DNA of 64,000 bases. Source: HLUCCA09 sp038745585. Its GTDB lineage: Bacteria; Pseudomonadota; Alphaproteobacteria; Rhodobacterales; Rhodobacteraceae. The stretch covers positions 62,001 to 126,000 of the forward strand of contig JBCDLH010000010.1 of the NCBI GenBank assembly GCA_038745585.1. Direction: 5' to 3'. Position numbers and translations under genes: made by a program. This document shows, in pieces, positions 1 to 8,134 of the stretch; the stretch's first letter is position 1; each line of letters opens with the position of its first letter. The notes beneath the pieces are model-generated. The model did no database searches, was not told the DNA's origin, and was given only the letters and a program-made list of their open reading frames with translations.

Positions 1-1526
1 GAGCCCTTGACGCTCGTGGCTGCCCCCGCGAAAACAGAGACGACACGTGAACCTCGAGCAACCCCACCTTCCAGCGTCGTCAGTCGGTAGAAGTTGAGCG
101 TGTCGATGGTCGGAGCATTGTCTACCAGCGTAGGACCACTGTCAGCAACGAGCGTCCACGGCCCGGAGGCAGACGCTCCACGTTCCAGGCGATAGGTGCT
201 CTGAGGCAGGACATCGTTGCAAGACACGGTCACGGCCCGGTTGACGCAGTGCGCCACAACGCCCGAGGGAGCGGCCGCAGCGGCGGCTGTCGGATCATAA
301 ACATACGCGTAATAGTCGATTTTTGTGTCGATAGGCTGGGTTAAAGCACCCTGTCCAATACCCAAGAAGTAGCCTCTGTTGACCCAAATGTGCAAAACGC
401 CATCTTCGGCAAGTCCGTGCGCGCTTTGGATGTAATCAGGAAGGGTCGGAAACGATCGGTTGCGATCCTCGCGAAGAACGACAAGGTCGTCTTCGGCCTT
501 CACTAAAGGCTCTGCCGTTTCTTCCACGGGAAACAAGCCCAACATCGTGGTCCATTCCGTGTCGTCGGCAGAGGTTCTATTCTCGATCGTTGAAAATCCG
601 TAGAGTTGCCCGCCGATGTAAAAGGGGTTGGACCCGTTCTGGGCCTGAACCTCGTGAAACACCCCGTCTATGTCTAGGCCGGCGCGATAGGTGCCGCCAC
701 CCGAGGTGTAGGCCCGCCGGGTGAAGGTTATGCCGTCGGTGGAAGACCACCAACCATAGGCATTGGCGGCAAGACCGAAGGAGACCCAGTCCCCTGTGCC
801 GCGGCGCCAGATGCGCTGATAGCCGGCGTGCTTTTGATTTGGGGCTACAGGATCGCGGTGGGATACACTGACAAACGTCCAATTGAGCAGGTCCGCTGAC
901 TTGTGAAGAAGTGTTTCCTGTCCATACGCCCCATCCGACACGCTGTTGCAATGGGAGTACAACCAGAACGGCGTCGATGGATCATCGGGATTGTAGACAA
1001 GCCAAGGCGTTTCGTTCTGACTGTAGAAACCATCCGCCGCATTGCTCACGCCCGTGTAATCAAAGCGCTCGGGCAGAATGCGTCGAACGTTCTCAGGAAG
1101 GCTCGCCGGATCATTGGCAAAACCCAACATGACGCCATACCCGTCGTGCTGGCCCAGGACAGTGTCCGCGCCAAAATGGTCCGACGAAAACAAGATAGCG
1201 TACCGGTTGCCGCCGCCAATGCCGTTCCGAACCGCAGCCCCAAGAGCGCCCATTTCCTCCAGGTCATAATGCTTAAACCAATAGACACCGTGCATGTGCA
1301 TATCGACGGAGCCGGTCCGCCCTTCCTGCACGAGTTTGAGGGCGTCGGGAGAAGCGGGCGGATCTTGCGGCGCAGGAATAATCGACGCCACTGCCGACAC
1401 TCCGCCGACGCTCTGCACAGTGTAGTTCCCGCTCGTAAGCGAGCCGACGATTTGCGGCAGAGGTGTCTTGGCGACAAATGCGGCGTCTGCGATTGTATCG
1501 CCGGTGACACGAACAATGTGGCTCAT
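1..1526 (-). CDS. Partial phage-tail-associated beta-propeller-like protein (C-terminus beyond window)
   Basis: The frame is open from an ATG at 1526 to the left edge, so 508 residues are visible and the C-terminus is missing. I do not recognise a specific family. Residues about 70-410 show the short aromatic beta-strand pattern of GH43/GH32-like five-bladed propellers, for example TPWLVYNPDD at 173-182, FWLYSHCN at 187-194 and LLHKSADLLNWTFV at 206-219. Residues about 420-502 look like a fibronectin-III module (YRLERGASASGPWTLV at 445-460). There is no signal peptide. It lies 9 bp downstream of a minus-strand tail protein with an SGNH hydrolase core, so a role in host-surface glycan recognition or trimming by a tail is plausible but inferred. 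A carbohydrate-active enzyme unrelated to phage is the alternative. Confidence 0.65.
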   Translation of the reverse strand, partial: MSHIVRVTGDTIADAAFVAKTPLPQIVGSLTSGNYTVQSVGGVSAVASIIPAPQDPPASPDALKLVQEGRTGSVDMHMHGVYWFKHYDLEEMGALGAAVRNGIGGGNRYAILFSSDHFGADTVLGQHDGYGVMLGFANDPASLPENVRRILPERFDYTGVSNAADGFYSQNETPWLVYNPDDPSTPFWLYSHCNSVSDGAYGQETLLHKSADLLNWTFVSVSHRDPVAPNQKHAGYQRIWRRGTGDWVSFGLAANAYGWWSSTDGITFTRRAYTSGGGTYRAGLDIDGVFHEVQAQNGSNPFYIGGQLYGFSTIENRTSADDTEWTTMLGLFPVEETAEPLVKAEDDLVVLREDRNRSFPTLPDYIQSAHGLAEDGVLHIWVNRGYFLGIGQGALTQPIDTKIDYYAYVYDPTAAAAAAPSGVVAHCVNRAVTVSCNDVLPQSTYRLERGASASGPWTLVADSGPTLVDNAPTIDTLNFYRLTTLEGGVARGSRVVSVFAGAATSVKG

Positions 1527-1535
1527 GGCTTTTCC

Positions 1536-4205
1536 TCAAAGGGGAGCGGGAAGCGCGGCGAACACGGCGTCTCGCTCGGCATCGGTTAAGGCGCGATCCC
1601 AGACGGCCCAGGAGCGCACCTTTGCGGTCCCGGAGCCTAGATCCCGGCGCAAGTCCATCCGGCTCAAATCAAAGCTCGATCCCGGCGCCGGGCGGGTGAA
1701 ACTACCGATTTGAACCCCATTCTGGTAAAGGCGCGCTTCGCTTGTCGAGACAATCAGCATGTAATGGCCGCTGACCGACGTGATGTTCTCGTCAATGTTC
1801 ACGGTGTTGGAGAATATCTTGCACCGGATGCGGTTGGTTGCAAAAAGCTCGATTTCGACTTTGTCAGCCGCTACCGGTCCATCGACCGTCGCCACCACCC
1901 CCGACGTGTCAGGGTCGACGTCCATCTCCAGCGTGCAGCTATCAAGGGTCGCGGTGGGGACGTTCAATGCGCGCAGACGATCCACGCCAGAACCGCCATA
2001 TTCAATGCAGCCTTCGGCAATGCGGGCAAGCCATCCGCTCGTATTCTCCTGGATGTAGTGGGCTGCGTTGTCCTGGGCTATCAAGGTGACAACGGAATCC
2101 CCCTCTTTATCGGCGGCATTTGATCCAGGATAGCCGTCTTGGAACATTCGCGTCGTGTCATCGCCACGAAACTCTAAAAGCCGTGCCGGGATCGTCGCCG
2201 ACGCTTGCTCAGTCACCGCCACAGGCGAGCCCGACACCGCGGCGAAGCAGGAAACCGTCACCTCGCCGTTCGGCCAGCCCGACAGATCCACAAACTGAGG
2301 ATAGGTGCCCGAGAGTGCAATCTCTGCCTCAAGCGTGCCATTGGTCAGATAGGCATGGGTCGGCGCGACTTGGATTTCCGGCGCGCTCAACGTCAGCTCC
2401 TCGACGCCACCAGCGACAGACGTCGGCACGGCGATCGTGTCAGGCACCGCGAGGATGTTGATGCCGCCCACGGCCGATTGCACTGCTAGAAGGTTGGCGG
2501 GAACGGAAACCGATGTATTGCTGTCCGACCACGCGGGCGCCTGCCCGTTGTCTAGGCTTGCGGTAACTGCAATCGGCGTCGCAGACGCGCTGGACGGCGC
2601 CACAAAAGTCCAGGGGTCCCCTGCCGTGCCTGCGCCCGTGACAGAGCCGGACACGTCCTGTGCGTCCGCTGTGAAGGCGGTGAGAGCAGGAGAAGGCGTT
2701 GGGGCGCCGGTGATGTCTGTCAGCCAAGCCGTCACCGTGCGGCCCGCCAGCGCAACGTTGAGCGTAGCCCAGGGGGCGGACACATACTGATTAAGCTCCG
2801 CGCGCACCATCTCGGCGAGCACCGCATGCCCGGCCGCGCTTGGATGCACGTCGTCGAGGTAATAGGTCGTGTTCTCTTCGTCCCCAGCATCGCCGATTAG
2901 GGGGTTGGCCGCGAAGTCGATAAGCCCGTCCGCGAAGCTGCTATAGTTCGCGCGAAGCCAGGTGTTGACCGCCTGGCGCTTGGTCTCAAAGTCCCCGGGC
3001 GTGCCTGGGTTGGACCGCGGCAGGATGGTGCAGGCAAAGACGCTGAAACCTTGGGCGCGCACGTCCTCGCACCAGCCCTGATAGTTCGCCTGAGCGGTTG
3101 CCGCCGTGGCGCCGAAATAGAGGTCGTTGGTGATCTCGAAGAGCACGGCCGCCGTGCCAGGCGCATACTCTGCCGCAGTGTCGTTGGCGGCCCGCCGCTG
3201 AACTGTCGTCGCGGAGTTGACGCCAAGCTCGACAACCTCCGCCGTCGTGAGGTTCGCCAAAACTGTCGGGAAGTCCTCGCCTGCGTTGACACCATAGCCA
3301 TTCGCGATGGAATTGCCGTCGACCACGATCTTGCCTGGGTAAATGCCCGAGGGCGGGTCGTAGGAAAGGATCTGCTCAACAACGTAGACATTGGTCTCGG
3401 CGCCAGCGCTGGTGTAGCCGGTCTTTGTAGTCGATCCAGCCTCAACATTCGCGCCGTGATAGAACGTTTCGAGCGCCTGACCAGCATCGCCCCCAAAGGA
3501 ATAAACCTTACTCGCGTCCAGCTCGAAGGCCACCAGGACGTTGTCCGTGCCATTCGGCGTGAAGGAAATCGGGTCGCTGTCCGTCGTCTCCGACACGCCC
3601 TGCGTTACGATTGCTGCGCCGCCAAAGGTGATCTGCTCTGGCGTAGAGGCGAAGTTGAACCGGTCGTCGCCGGTCTCCCCCCTTTGATGGCCGATATACA
3701 TCCCGTCATGCGGGCCGCGGATGCGCAGGCGCAGGTCGTCCAGCCCGGCAAAGTCCGCCGCCGGAAACCGGTTAACGACCGTCAGCGTGCCGGTGGTAAA
3801 TGTCTGATCGAGCGAGCGGGAGAACGCCACTTGCGGCACCGTGACCGGATCGACGGCCTGATAGCTCACAATGCCAGATGCAATCGTCTGCCAGCCTGTC
3901 GTGCCGTCGTCCGTTCCGCCGGTCTCAACCGCACGCCATTGCGCGGAGATGGTCGCGCCGTCGTCAGCCGCCAGAGGCGTGTAGGAGGCCGCAAGCGTCT
4001 CCACGCCGCCAACAAGCCAACGAACCTGGTACGTGATTGCACCGCCGCCGCTGGCGCTCGCGGTGCCTGGCGTGATGGTATGCTCTGCGCCGATCTTAAA
4101 CGTCGAAATGTCGACGCTGCCGGGGGCCGTGATGTTCGGGCCGCTCCTTGCCCGAAGCTGAAGGTTGCCGATCTTGAACTGAAACGGGTCGAGGGCAAAG
4201 CTCAT
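1536..4205 (-). CDS. Tail-fibre-like protein with SGNH/GDSL hydrolase and LamG-like domains
   Basis: An 889-residue protein without a signal peptide. Residues 1-120 contain Ig-like repeats of the kind seen in phage structural proteins (ITYQVRWLVGGVETLAASYTP). Residues about 290-475 form an SGNH hydrolase core: block I DGNSI with Ser299 as likely nucleophile, block II ELGVNSAT, block III ITND with Asn360, and block V DDVHP with Asp451/452 and His454. A beta-rich linker follows. Residues about 670-889 resemble a concanavalin/LamG fold ending in VRSWAVWDRALTDAERDAV, a typical signature of that group. SGNH domains in tail proteins usually deacetylate or de-esterify surface polysaccharides; the substrate here is unknown. 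The gene sits between a DUF4214-like gene and a propeller-like gene on the same strand with gaps of 2 and 9 bp, so the three are probably one transcript. Confidence 0.8.
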   Translation of the reverse strand: MSFALDPFQFKIGNLQLRARSGPNITAPGSVDISTFKIGAEHTITPGTASASGGGAITYQVRWLVGGVETLAASYTPLAADDGATISAQWRAVETGGTDDGTTGWQTIASGIVSYQAVDPVTVPQVAFSRSLDQTFTTGTLTVVNRFPAADFAGLDDLRLRIRGPHDGMYIGHQRGETGDDRFNFASTPEQITFGGAAIVTQGVSETTDSDPISFTPNGTDNVLVAFELDASKVYSFGGDAGQALETFYHGANVEAGSTTKTGYTSAGAETNVYVVEQILSYDPPSGIYPGKIVVDGNSIANGYGVNAGEDFPTVLANLTTAEVVELGVNSATTVQRRAANDTAAEYAPGTAAVLFEITNDLYFGATAATAQANYQGWCEDVRAQGFSVFACTILPRSNPGTPGDFETKRQAVNTWLRANYSSFADGLIDFAANPLIGDAGDEENTTYYLDDVHPSAAGHAVLAEMVRAELNQYVSAPWATLNVALAGRTVTAWLTDITGAPTPSPALTAFTADAQDVSGSVTGAGTAGDPWTFVAPSSASATPIAVTASLDNGQAPAWSDSNTSVSVPANLLAVQSAVGGINILAVPDTIAVPTSVAGGVEELTLSAPEIQVAPTHAYLTNGTLEAEIALSGTYPQFVDLSGWPNGEVTVSCFAAVSGSPVAVTEQASATIPARLLEFRGDDTTRMFQDGYPGSNAADKEGDSVVTLIAQDNAAHYIQENTSGWLARIAEGCIEYGGSGVDRLRALNVPTATLDSCTLEMDVDPDTSGVVATVDGPVAADKVEIELFATNRIRCKIFSNTVNIDENITSVSGHYMLIVSTSEARLYQNGVQIGSFTRPAPGSSFDLSRMDLRRDLGSGTAKVRSWAVWDRALTDAERDAVFAALPAPL

Positions 4206-4207
4206 GC

Positions 4208-4609
4208 TTACGTGTCCTCGCGTGCCGCGACTTCCTCGGCTGCTGCCGTAAGCCAGAGCTCTTCTAGCTCCGGCAGCGGCACACCGCTGTTCATCTCACT
4301 GATCCAGTAGGCGAGGCCCTCAGCATCCGGCGGTCGCCGGAGATGGATGTAATAGAGCGCGACGATTGGGTGCAGCGGTTGTTCTAGGGTCGCATTGAGG
4401 AGTACCGCAGCGGCATCCTTCGGCCACATAAGGCGACGACTGTCCGCATCGACGCGCCACTTGCCCGGGTTCCAAGCAGCCATCACCTCGTCGACGGACT
4501 TGCCCGTTGCTGCGGCAACCTCTGCTGCGTCGACACTGCGATAGTGCTGTCGCTCTCGCAGCTCGGCCGCAATACGCTTGCGCTCATACTCCAAGATCGG
4601 ATGCGTCAT
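4208..4609 (-). CDS. DUF4214-like tail-module protein
   Basis: 133 residues. The segment YYIHLRRPPDAEGLAYW (residues 86-102) followed by a Ser-Gly resembles the DUF4214 repeat, which reads roughly Y-x5-R-x-PD-x2-G-x3-W. DUF4214 occurs in secreted and repeat-rich surface proteins and in some phage tail modules; its biochemical role is not established. The N-terminal half is charged and helical. The ATG at 4607-4609 overlaps the 3' end of a truncated upstream frame, as expected in a tightly packed phage operon. It is separated by 2 bp from the SGNH tail gene downstream. The function is unknown. Confidence 0.6.
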   Translation of the reverse strand: MTHPILEYERKRIAAELRERQHYRSVDAAEVAAATGKSVDEVMAAWNPGKWRVDADSRRLMWPKDAAAVLLNATLEQPLHPIVALYYIHLRRPPDAEGLAYWISEMNSGVPLPELEELWLTAAAEEVAAREDT

Positions 4610-5177
4610 CCTGGGCCTCCATGCGTTGATCTTGTTGCCAGCGCTTCTCGCGCGCTTCGAGTGCCGCCTGGCACTCGCGAGCCGTTACCGCCTTAACCTC
4701 TCAAGCTTACTTAACGCTCCGTTCGATGCCCCTGCGAAGCTGCGAGCAGCCTCACTGTGCCGTGGCGTGGTGTCGCCGAGCAGTGCCCGGGCCGTTGTCA
4801 CGCCGTCAGCGCAGCTTGATGGTGACGCATCGGGCTGCCGCGATGCGTGCGAAAAACCAAATCATCCGCTTGAGGTCTCGACTCTCGTCTGCGCGAAAGG
4901 CGTCCTGCCCATCAAGTTCAGCGACGGGCGGTGTTATCAGCTACTGGCTGTACTTGATCGGGACAAACCGCAGGCGTTGAGGATGGCGGTCTGGTCGAAG
5001 AGGGACGCAGACCATAGCATGCAAGCGTTTTGCTCACCCCGCGTGCTTAAGGACCCGCCAAAGTACAACACGATAGGGAATGGTTTGCAGGTCGCGGGAG
5101 ATGCTATGCCAAGATGGCGATACGTCAGCGATATCAAGCAGATCCCGATCGATCCAGCTTCGCTTCGCGAGAGCTGA
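4578..5177 (+). CDS. Doubtful hypothetical protein
   Basis: A 199-codon plus-strand frame whose first part overlaps the tail module head-to-head. I recognise no family. The C-terminal half, from about residue 95, has protein-like composition (VCAKGVLPIKFSDGRCYQLL, then KYNTIGNGLQVAGDAMPRW) but uses more A/T-ending codons than neighbouring genes. If it is real, the start is more likely one of the later GTG codons near 4767 than the ATG at 4578. It may be a cargo gene of a decayed integrated element, or no gene at all. Confidence 0.2.
   Translation: MRSYSKIGCVILGLHALILLPALLARFECRLALASRYRLNLSSLLNAPFDAPAKLRAASLCRGVVSPSSARAVVTPSAQLDGDASGCRDACEKPNHPLEVSTLVCAKGVLPIKFSDGRCYQLLAVLDRDKPQALRMAVWSKRDADHSMQAFCSPRVLKDPPKYNTIGNGLQVAGDAMPRWRYVSDIKQIPIDPASLRES
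4584..4700 (-). pseudogene. 3' remnant of an upstream tail-module gene
   Basis: A 38-codon open stretch in the same direction as the tail genes, ending with TGA at 4584-4586 and overlapping the start of the DUF4214-like gene by 26 bp. It encodes a charged, coiled-coil-like peptide (ARECQAALEAREKRWQQD). It has no usable start at its 5' end and is closed upstream by in-frame TGA (4701-4703) and TAA codons. Such an overlap is what the end of a real upstream gene would look like, so I read it as a gene cut off by a deletion or recombination near 4700. A chance open frame is possible because it is short. Confidence 0.3.
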
Positions 5178-5625
5178 CGAAATAGGCGGTTCAATGTGTC
5201 GTTTAGCTATAGGGTCCGCCATGCGACGTGGTTCTCAACAGCAAAGCGGTGCAGATCGCCGTCATTCGCTGGTTCAAACAGCGCAACCAGCCGCGCCGCA
5301 TATGGGCGTTCGACAGTACCTGAAACTTCGTGAGACCCTAAGTTGATTGCTGGCCTTGAACTGGGTGTTAGCCAGGTTTGTCGCACGCTGTGGGGCCTGC
5401 GTGCACGTCGCAAGTTGCTCCGGCAGAAGGTGCGGCGACGGCAAACAAGATCTGGGCGTGGTGCAGTCGCAACAGCCTATAGGACATGCGGCATCACGCT
5501 GCCGATGCGATCTGGCGAAACGCAGTCATTGGCGCGGCTGCGGAATCCGAGTTGCAGCCACCGTGCGACGCGTTCGCACCTCCGGTGAAGACATTGCTTG
5601 ATAACACTTAATTCCGAACAGCGTA
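5178..5625. other. Poorly coding stretch beside tRNA-Arg
   Basis: About 450 bp with only short overlapping frames on both strands and no recognisable domain, promoter or repeat. It lies at the 3' side of the minus-strand tRNA-Arg gene, where an integrase gene of an integrated element would be expected, but no integrase motif can be read. It is best described as degenerate DNA between the tail module and the tRNA. Confidence 0.5.
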
Positions 5626-5702
5626 TGGCGACCCTGACAGGACTCGAACCTGTAACCTGCCCCTTAGGAGGGGGCTGCTCTATCCAGTTGAGCCACAGGG
5701 CC
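5626..5702 (-). tRNA. tRNA-Arg (anticodon CCU)
   Basis: The minus strand folds as a complete cloverleaf. The acceptor stem is GGCCCTG pairing with CAGGGTC, with one G-T pair. The D-arm is GGCTCAACTGGATAGAGC. The anticodon stem CCCC/GGGG encloses the loop CTCCTAA (anticodon CCT), and the T-arm is ACAGG/CCTGT around TTCGAGT. Discriminator G and an encoded CCA end at 5626. Genes for tRNA-Arg(CCU) are frequent attB sites for tyrosine integrases, and the phage-tail genes lie on the 3' side of this tRNA, the side where an inserted element would sit. Confidence 0.95.
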
Positions 5703-5870
5703 GCTTGCGCCGGGATACAGGCCGCGGCCTGCCTTGGCAAAGGCTTCTTCCGGCGCGCATGTCTCTCACACACTGCGTCCCCCGAAACGGAGCCAAAGCG
5801 CCGCTTGGACGCCTCGGCGAAATGCGCTTAGCTTGGTGAAGACGACGGGGGATAGCCCCAGGGAGCCCGT

Positions 5871-6914
5871 ATGACTGAACCGCGCCGACCGCTTACCTTG
5901 CGCGACGTTTCCGAAGCCTCAGGGGTCAGCGAAATGACGGTCAGCCGCGTGTTGCGCAACCGCGGCGATGTCAGCCATGCCACGCGGCAACGCGTGCTCG
6001 CGGCAGCCAAACGGCTCGGCTATGTGCCCAACAAGATCGCCGGAGCGCTCGCATCGAGCAGGGTCAACCTGGTCGCCGTCATCATCCCGTCGCTGTCAAA
6101 CCTCGTCTTTCCCGAGGTGATGAACGGGATTTCGAGCGAACTCGAAGACACCGGCCTACAGCCCGTGCTCGGAGTGACGCATTATCGGCCCGAGCGGGAA
6201 GAGCAGGTGCTCTACGAGATGCTGTCCTGGCGTCCCTCTGGCGTCATCATTGCAGGGCTCGAGCATACCGAAGCCGCGCAAGCCATGCTTCGCAATGCCA
6301 CGATCCCGGTTGTCGAGATCATGGACACCGACGGTCAGCCGATCGACGCCATGGTCGGCATCTCGCACCGGCGCGCCGGACGGATGATGGCGCAGGAGAT
6401 TGTCAAGGCGGGCTACCGCAAGATCGGTTTTATGGGGACCAAGATGCCGCTCGACCACCGCGCGCGCAAACGCTTCGAAGGCTTTACCGAGGCTTTGGCG
6501 AAAGCGGGAATCGAAGTCGCAGATCGAGAGTTCTACGGGGGCGGATCCGGCCTTGCCAAGGGCCGCGAGATGACCCGGGCCATGCTCGAACGCTCGCCAG
6601 ACCTCGATTTTCTATATTTTTCCAATGACATGATTGGCGCGGGCGGGCTCCTTTACCTGCTCGATCAAGGGATCGACGTACCCGGGCGGATCGGCCTTGC
6701 AGGCTTTAACAATATCGAAGTGCTCGACGGCTTGCCGATGCGGCTGGCCACGATGGACGCGATGCGCCTGCAGATCGGCGAGGCAGCCGCTCGAATCGTC
6801 GCGGCGCGCACGGCGGAGGAAATCGAGCCGGTCGGGGAGGTGCCGATCGGCGGGGGGGAGCGGGTCGAGCTTACGCCAACGCTGTCGCTCGGGGAAACGC
6901 TCTTGCGCGCGTGA
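5871..6914 (+). CDS. LacI-family transcriptional regulator (GntR/gluconate-repressor type)
   Basis: 347 residues. The N-terminal LacI helix-turn-helix is clear (LRDVSEASGVSEMTVSRVLR, residues about 10-29), followed by the hinge region ending in NKIAGALASSR. A periplasmic-binding-protein-like sensor domain then begins with NLVAVIIPSLSN. The overall pattern is closest to the LacI members that repress gluconate use, but the ligand cannot be read from sequence. It is monocistronic as far as can be seen: the tRNA lies upstream on the other strand, and a glycosyltransferase gene starts 87 bp downstream. No sugar transport or kinase genes are adjacent, so the regulon must lie elsewhere. The ATG at 5871 follows a CAGGGAG ribosome-binding sequence. 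Confidence 0.9.
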   Translation: MTEPRRPLTLRDVSEASGVSEMTVSRVLRNRGDVSHATRQRVLAAAKRLGYVPNKIAGALASSRVNLVAVIIPSLSNLVFPEVMNGISSELEDTGLQPVLGVTHYRPEREEQVLYEMLSWRPSGVIIAGLEHTEAAQAMLRNATIPVVEIMDTDGQPIDAMVGISHRRAGRMMAQEIVKAGYRKIGFMGTKMPLDHRARKRFEGFTEALAKAGIEVADREFYGGGSGLAKGREMTRAMLERSPDLDFLYFSNDMIGAGGLLYLLDQGIDVPGRIGLAGFNNIEVLDGLPMRLATMDAMRLQIGEAAARIVAARTAEEIEPVGEVPIGGGERVELTPTLSLGETLLRA

Positions 6915-7001
6915 GCCGTTATATGGACTTCGCGCGCGCTCTCCTGCAAACCGGAGCGATGCAACGCGGTGCGGTGCCGCCGTTCCGAGCAAAGATGCCC
7001 C

Positions 7002-7820
7002 ATGTCAGACGCGAACGACTTCCTTCCGGATGAGCGCAGGGCCCCTTCCGGGCCCGTGCCAGCGGTTAGCGTCGTTGTTCCAATGCATGACGAGGCAGAG
7101 AATGTAGCACCCCTTCTCGACGGGATTATTGCCGCCTGCGCGCCGATGGCTTTTGAGGTGATCGTGGTCGATGACGGCTCGCGCGATGGAACGGCGGCGG
7201 CGGTGCGCAAGGCAGCCGCAGGAGAGCCCCGGATCCGCCTATTGCGGCACCCGAATGCGGCCGGGCAGAGCGCGGCGGTCCATTCCGGCGTACAATCCGC
7301 ACGGGGGCGCATCGTCTGTACGCTCGATGGTGATGGTCAAAACCCGCCCGAGGAGCTGCCAAAGCTCTTTACGCCATTGCTCGACTGTGCCGATCCGACC
7401 CTCGGCCTCGTCGCCGGGCAGCGCGTTGGGCGGCAGGATACGGCGTCCAAACGCCTCGCCTCGCGCCTCGCCAACGGTCTCAGGGCCAGCATCCTGAAAG
7501 ATGGCACGCGCGACACGGGGTGTGGCCTCAAAGGGTTTCGCCGCGATGCCTTCCTCAGTCTTCCCTATTTCGATCATATGCATCGCTACTTGCCCGCACT
7601 GTTTAAGCGCGATGGCTGGGCGGTGGAGCTCGTAGATGTCAGCCACCGAGGCAGAATGGCCGGCCGTTCGAAATACAGCAATCTACGCCGCGCTGTCGTC
7701 GGCGTGTCTGACGTCCTTGCCGTTGCGTGGCTGATCCGACGCCGCAAAAAGGCGTCGGCGTCCGAAGAAGTCCTCCCTCTCACAGATGCAGGTCCTCCCG
7801 CCCGGGCCGGGGGCGACTGA
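7002..7820 (+). CDS. Glycosyltransferase family 2, polyprenyl-phosphate type (DPM1/ArnC-like)
   Basis: 272 residues. A GT2 fold starts at VSVVVPMHDEAENV; IVVDDGSRDGT gives the first nucleotide-binding Asp pair, and LDGDGQNPP matches the D-x-D region of dolichol/undecaprenyl-phosphate sugar transferases (LDGDLQ type). RGRMAGRSKYSNL near the C-terminus is also typical of this branch. It probably loads a sugar onto undecaprenyl phosphate on the cytoplasmic face. I prefer the ATG at 7002 because homologues begin just before the VSVVVP strand; a GTG at 6969 would add 11 residues. The stop overlaps the next gene's ATG, and with the two following genes it forms a GT2 / LABN / GT39 unit. Confidence 0.85.
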   Translation: MSDANDFLPDERRAPSGPVPAVSVVVPMHDEAENVAPLLDGIIAACAPMAFEVIVVDDGSRDGTAAAVRKAAAGEPRIRLLRHPNAAGQSAAVHSGVQSARGRIVCTLDGDGQNPPEELPKLFTPLLDCADPTLGLVAGQRVGRQDTASKRLASRLANGLRASILKDGTRDTGCGLKGFRRDAFLSLPYFDHMHRYLPALFKRDGWAVELVDVSHRGRMAGRSKYSNLRRAVVGVSDVLAVAWLIRRRKKASASEEVLPLTDAGPPARAGGD

Positions 7821-8134
7821 TGGTTGAGCCGACCTTTTTCGCTTGGCTCGGCGTTCAGTCGTGGACGGAGTTCTGGTGGGTTGTGATCGGGCTCGGGGGG
7901 CAGCTTCTCTTCACCGCCCGGTTTCTCGTCCAATGGATCGCCTCCGAGCGCGTCGGACGGTCGATCGTTCCGCTTGCGTTTTGGTATCTCTCGATCGGCG
8001 GCGGTGTAATCCTTCTGGCCTACGCGATCTATCGGCGCGACCCGGTCTTTATCCTGGGTCAGTCCATGGGCCTCTTTATCTACCTTCGCAATCTGGTGCT
8101 AATCCATGCCGAACGCCGCCGCACGCCCGAGTAA
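7820..8134 (+). CDS. LABN-domain membrane protein (lipid-A-disaccharide synthase N-terminal-like)
   Basis: 104 residues with three predicted transmembrane helices (WVVIGLGGQLLFTARFLVQW, then IVPLAFWYLSIGGGVILLAY and FILGQSMGLFIYLRNLVLI). FTARFLVQWIASE and SFWYLS-like segments are the hallmark of the LABN family, which occurs free-standing beside ArnC/ArnT-like glycosyltransferases. It is probably an inner-membrane accessory for lipid-linked sugar handling; no enzymatic activity is established. The ATG at 7820 overlaps the previous stop (ATGA-type coupling), and the following GT39 gene begins inside its 3' end. Longer upstream starts would overlap the GT2 gene by about 90 bp and are unlikely. 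Confidence 0.85.
   Translation: MVEPTFFAWLGVQSWTEFWWVVIGLGGQLLFTARFLVQWIASERVGRSIVPLAFWYLSIGGGVILLAYAIYRRDPVFILGQSMGLFIYLRNLVLIHAERRRTPE

Noticed and set aside
3051..4310. 419-codon plus-strand frame opposite the SGNH tail gene
   Set aside because: It is Arg-rich with no motif and lies antisense to a gene with clear SGNH and LamG-like signatures; it reflects GC-rich codon bias.
5178..5625. Integrase or transposase gene beside the tRNA
   Set aside because: I read the short frames on both strands and found no catalytic motif of tyrosine or serine recombinases or of DDE transposases.
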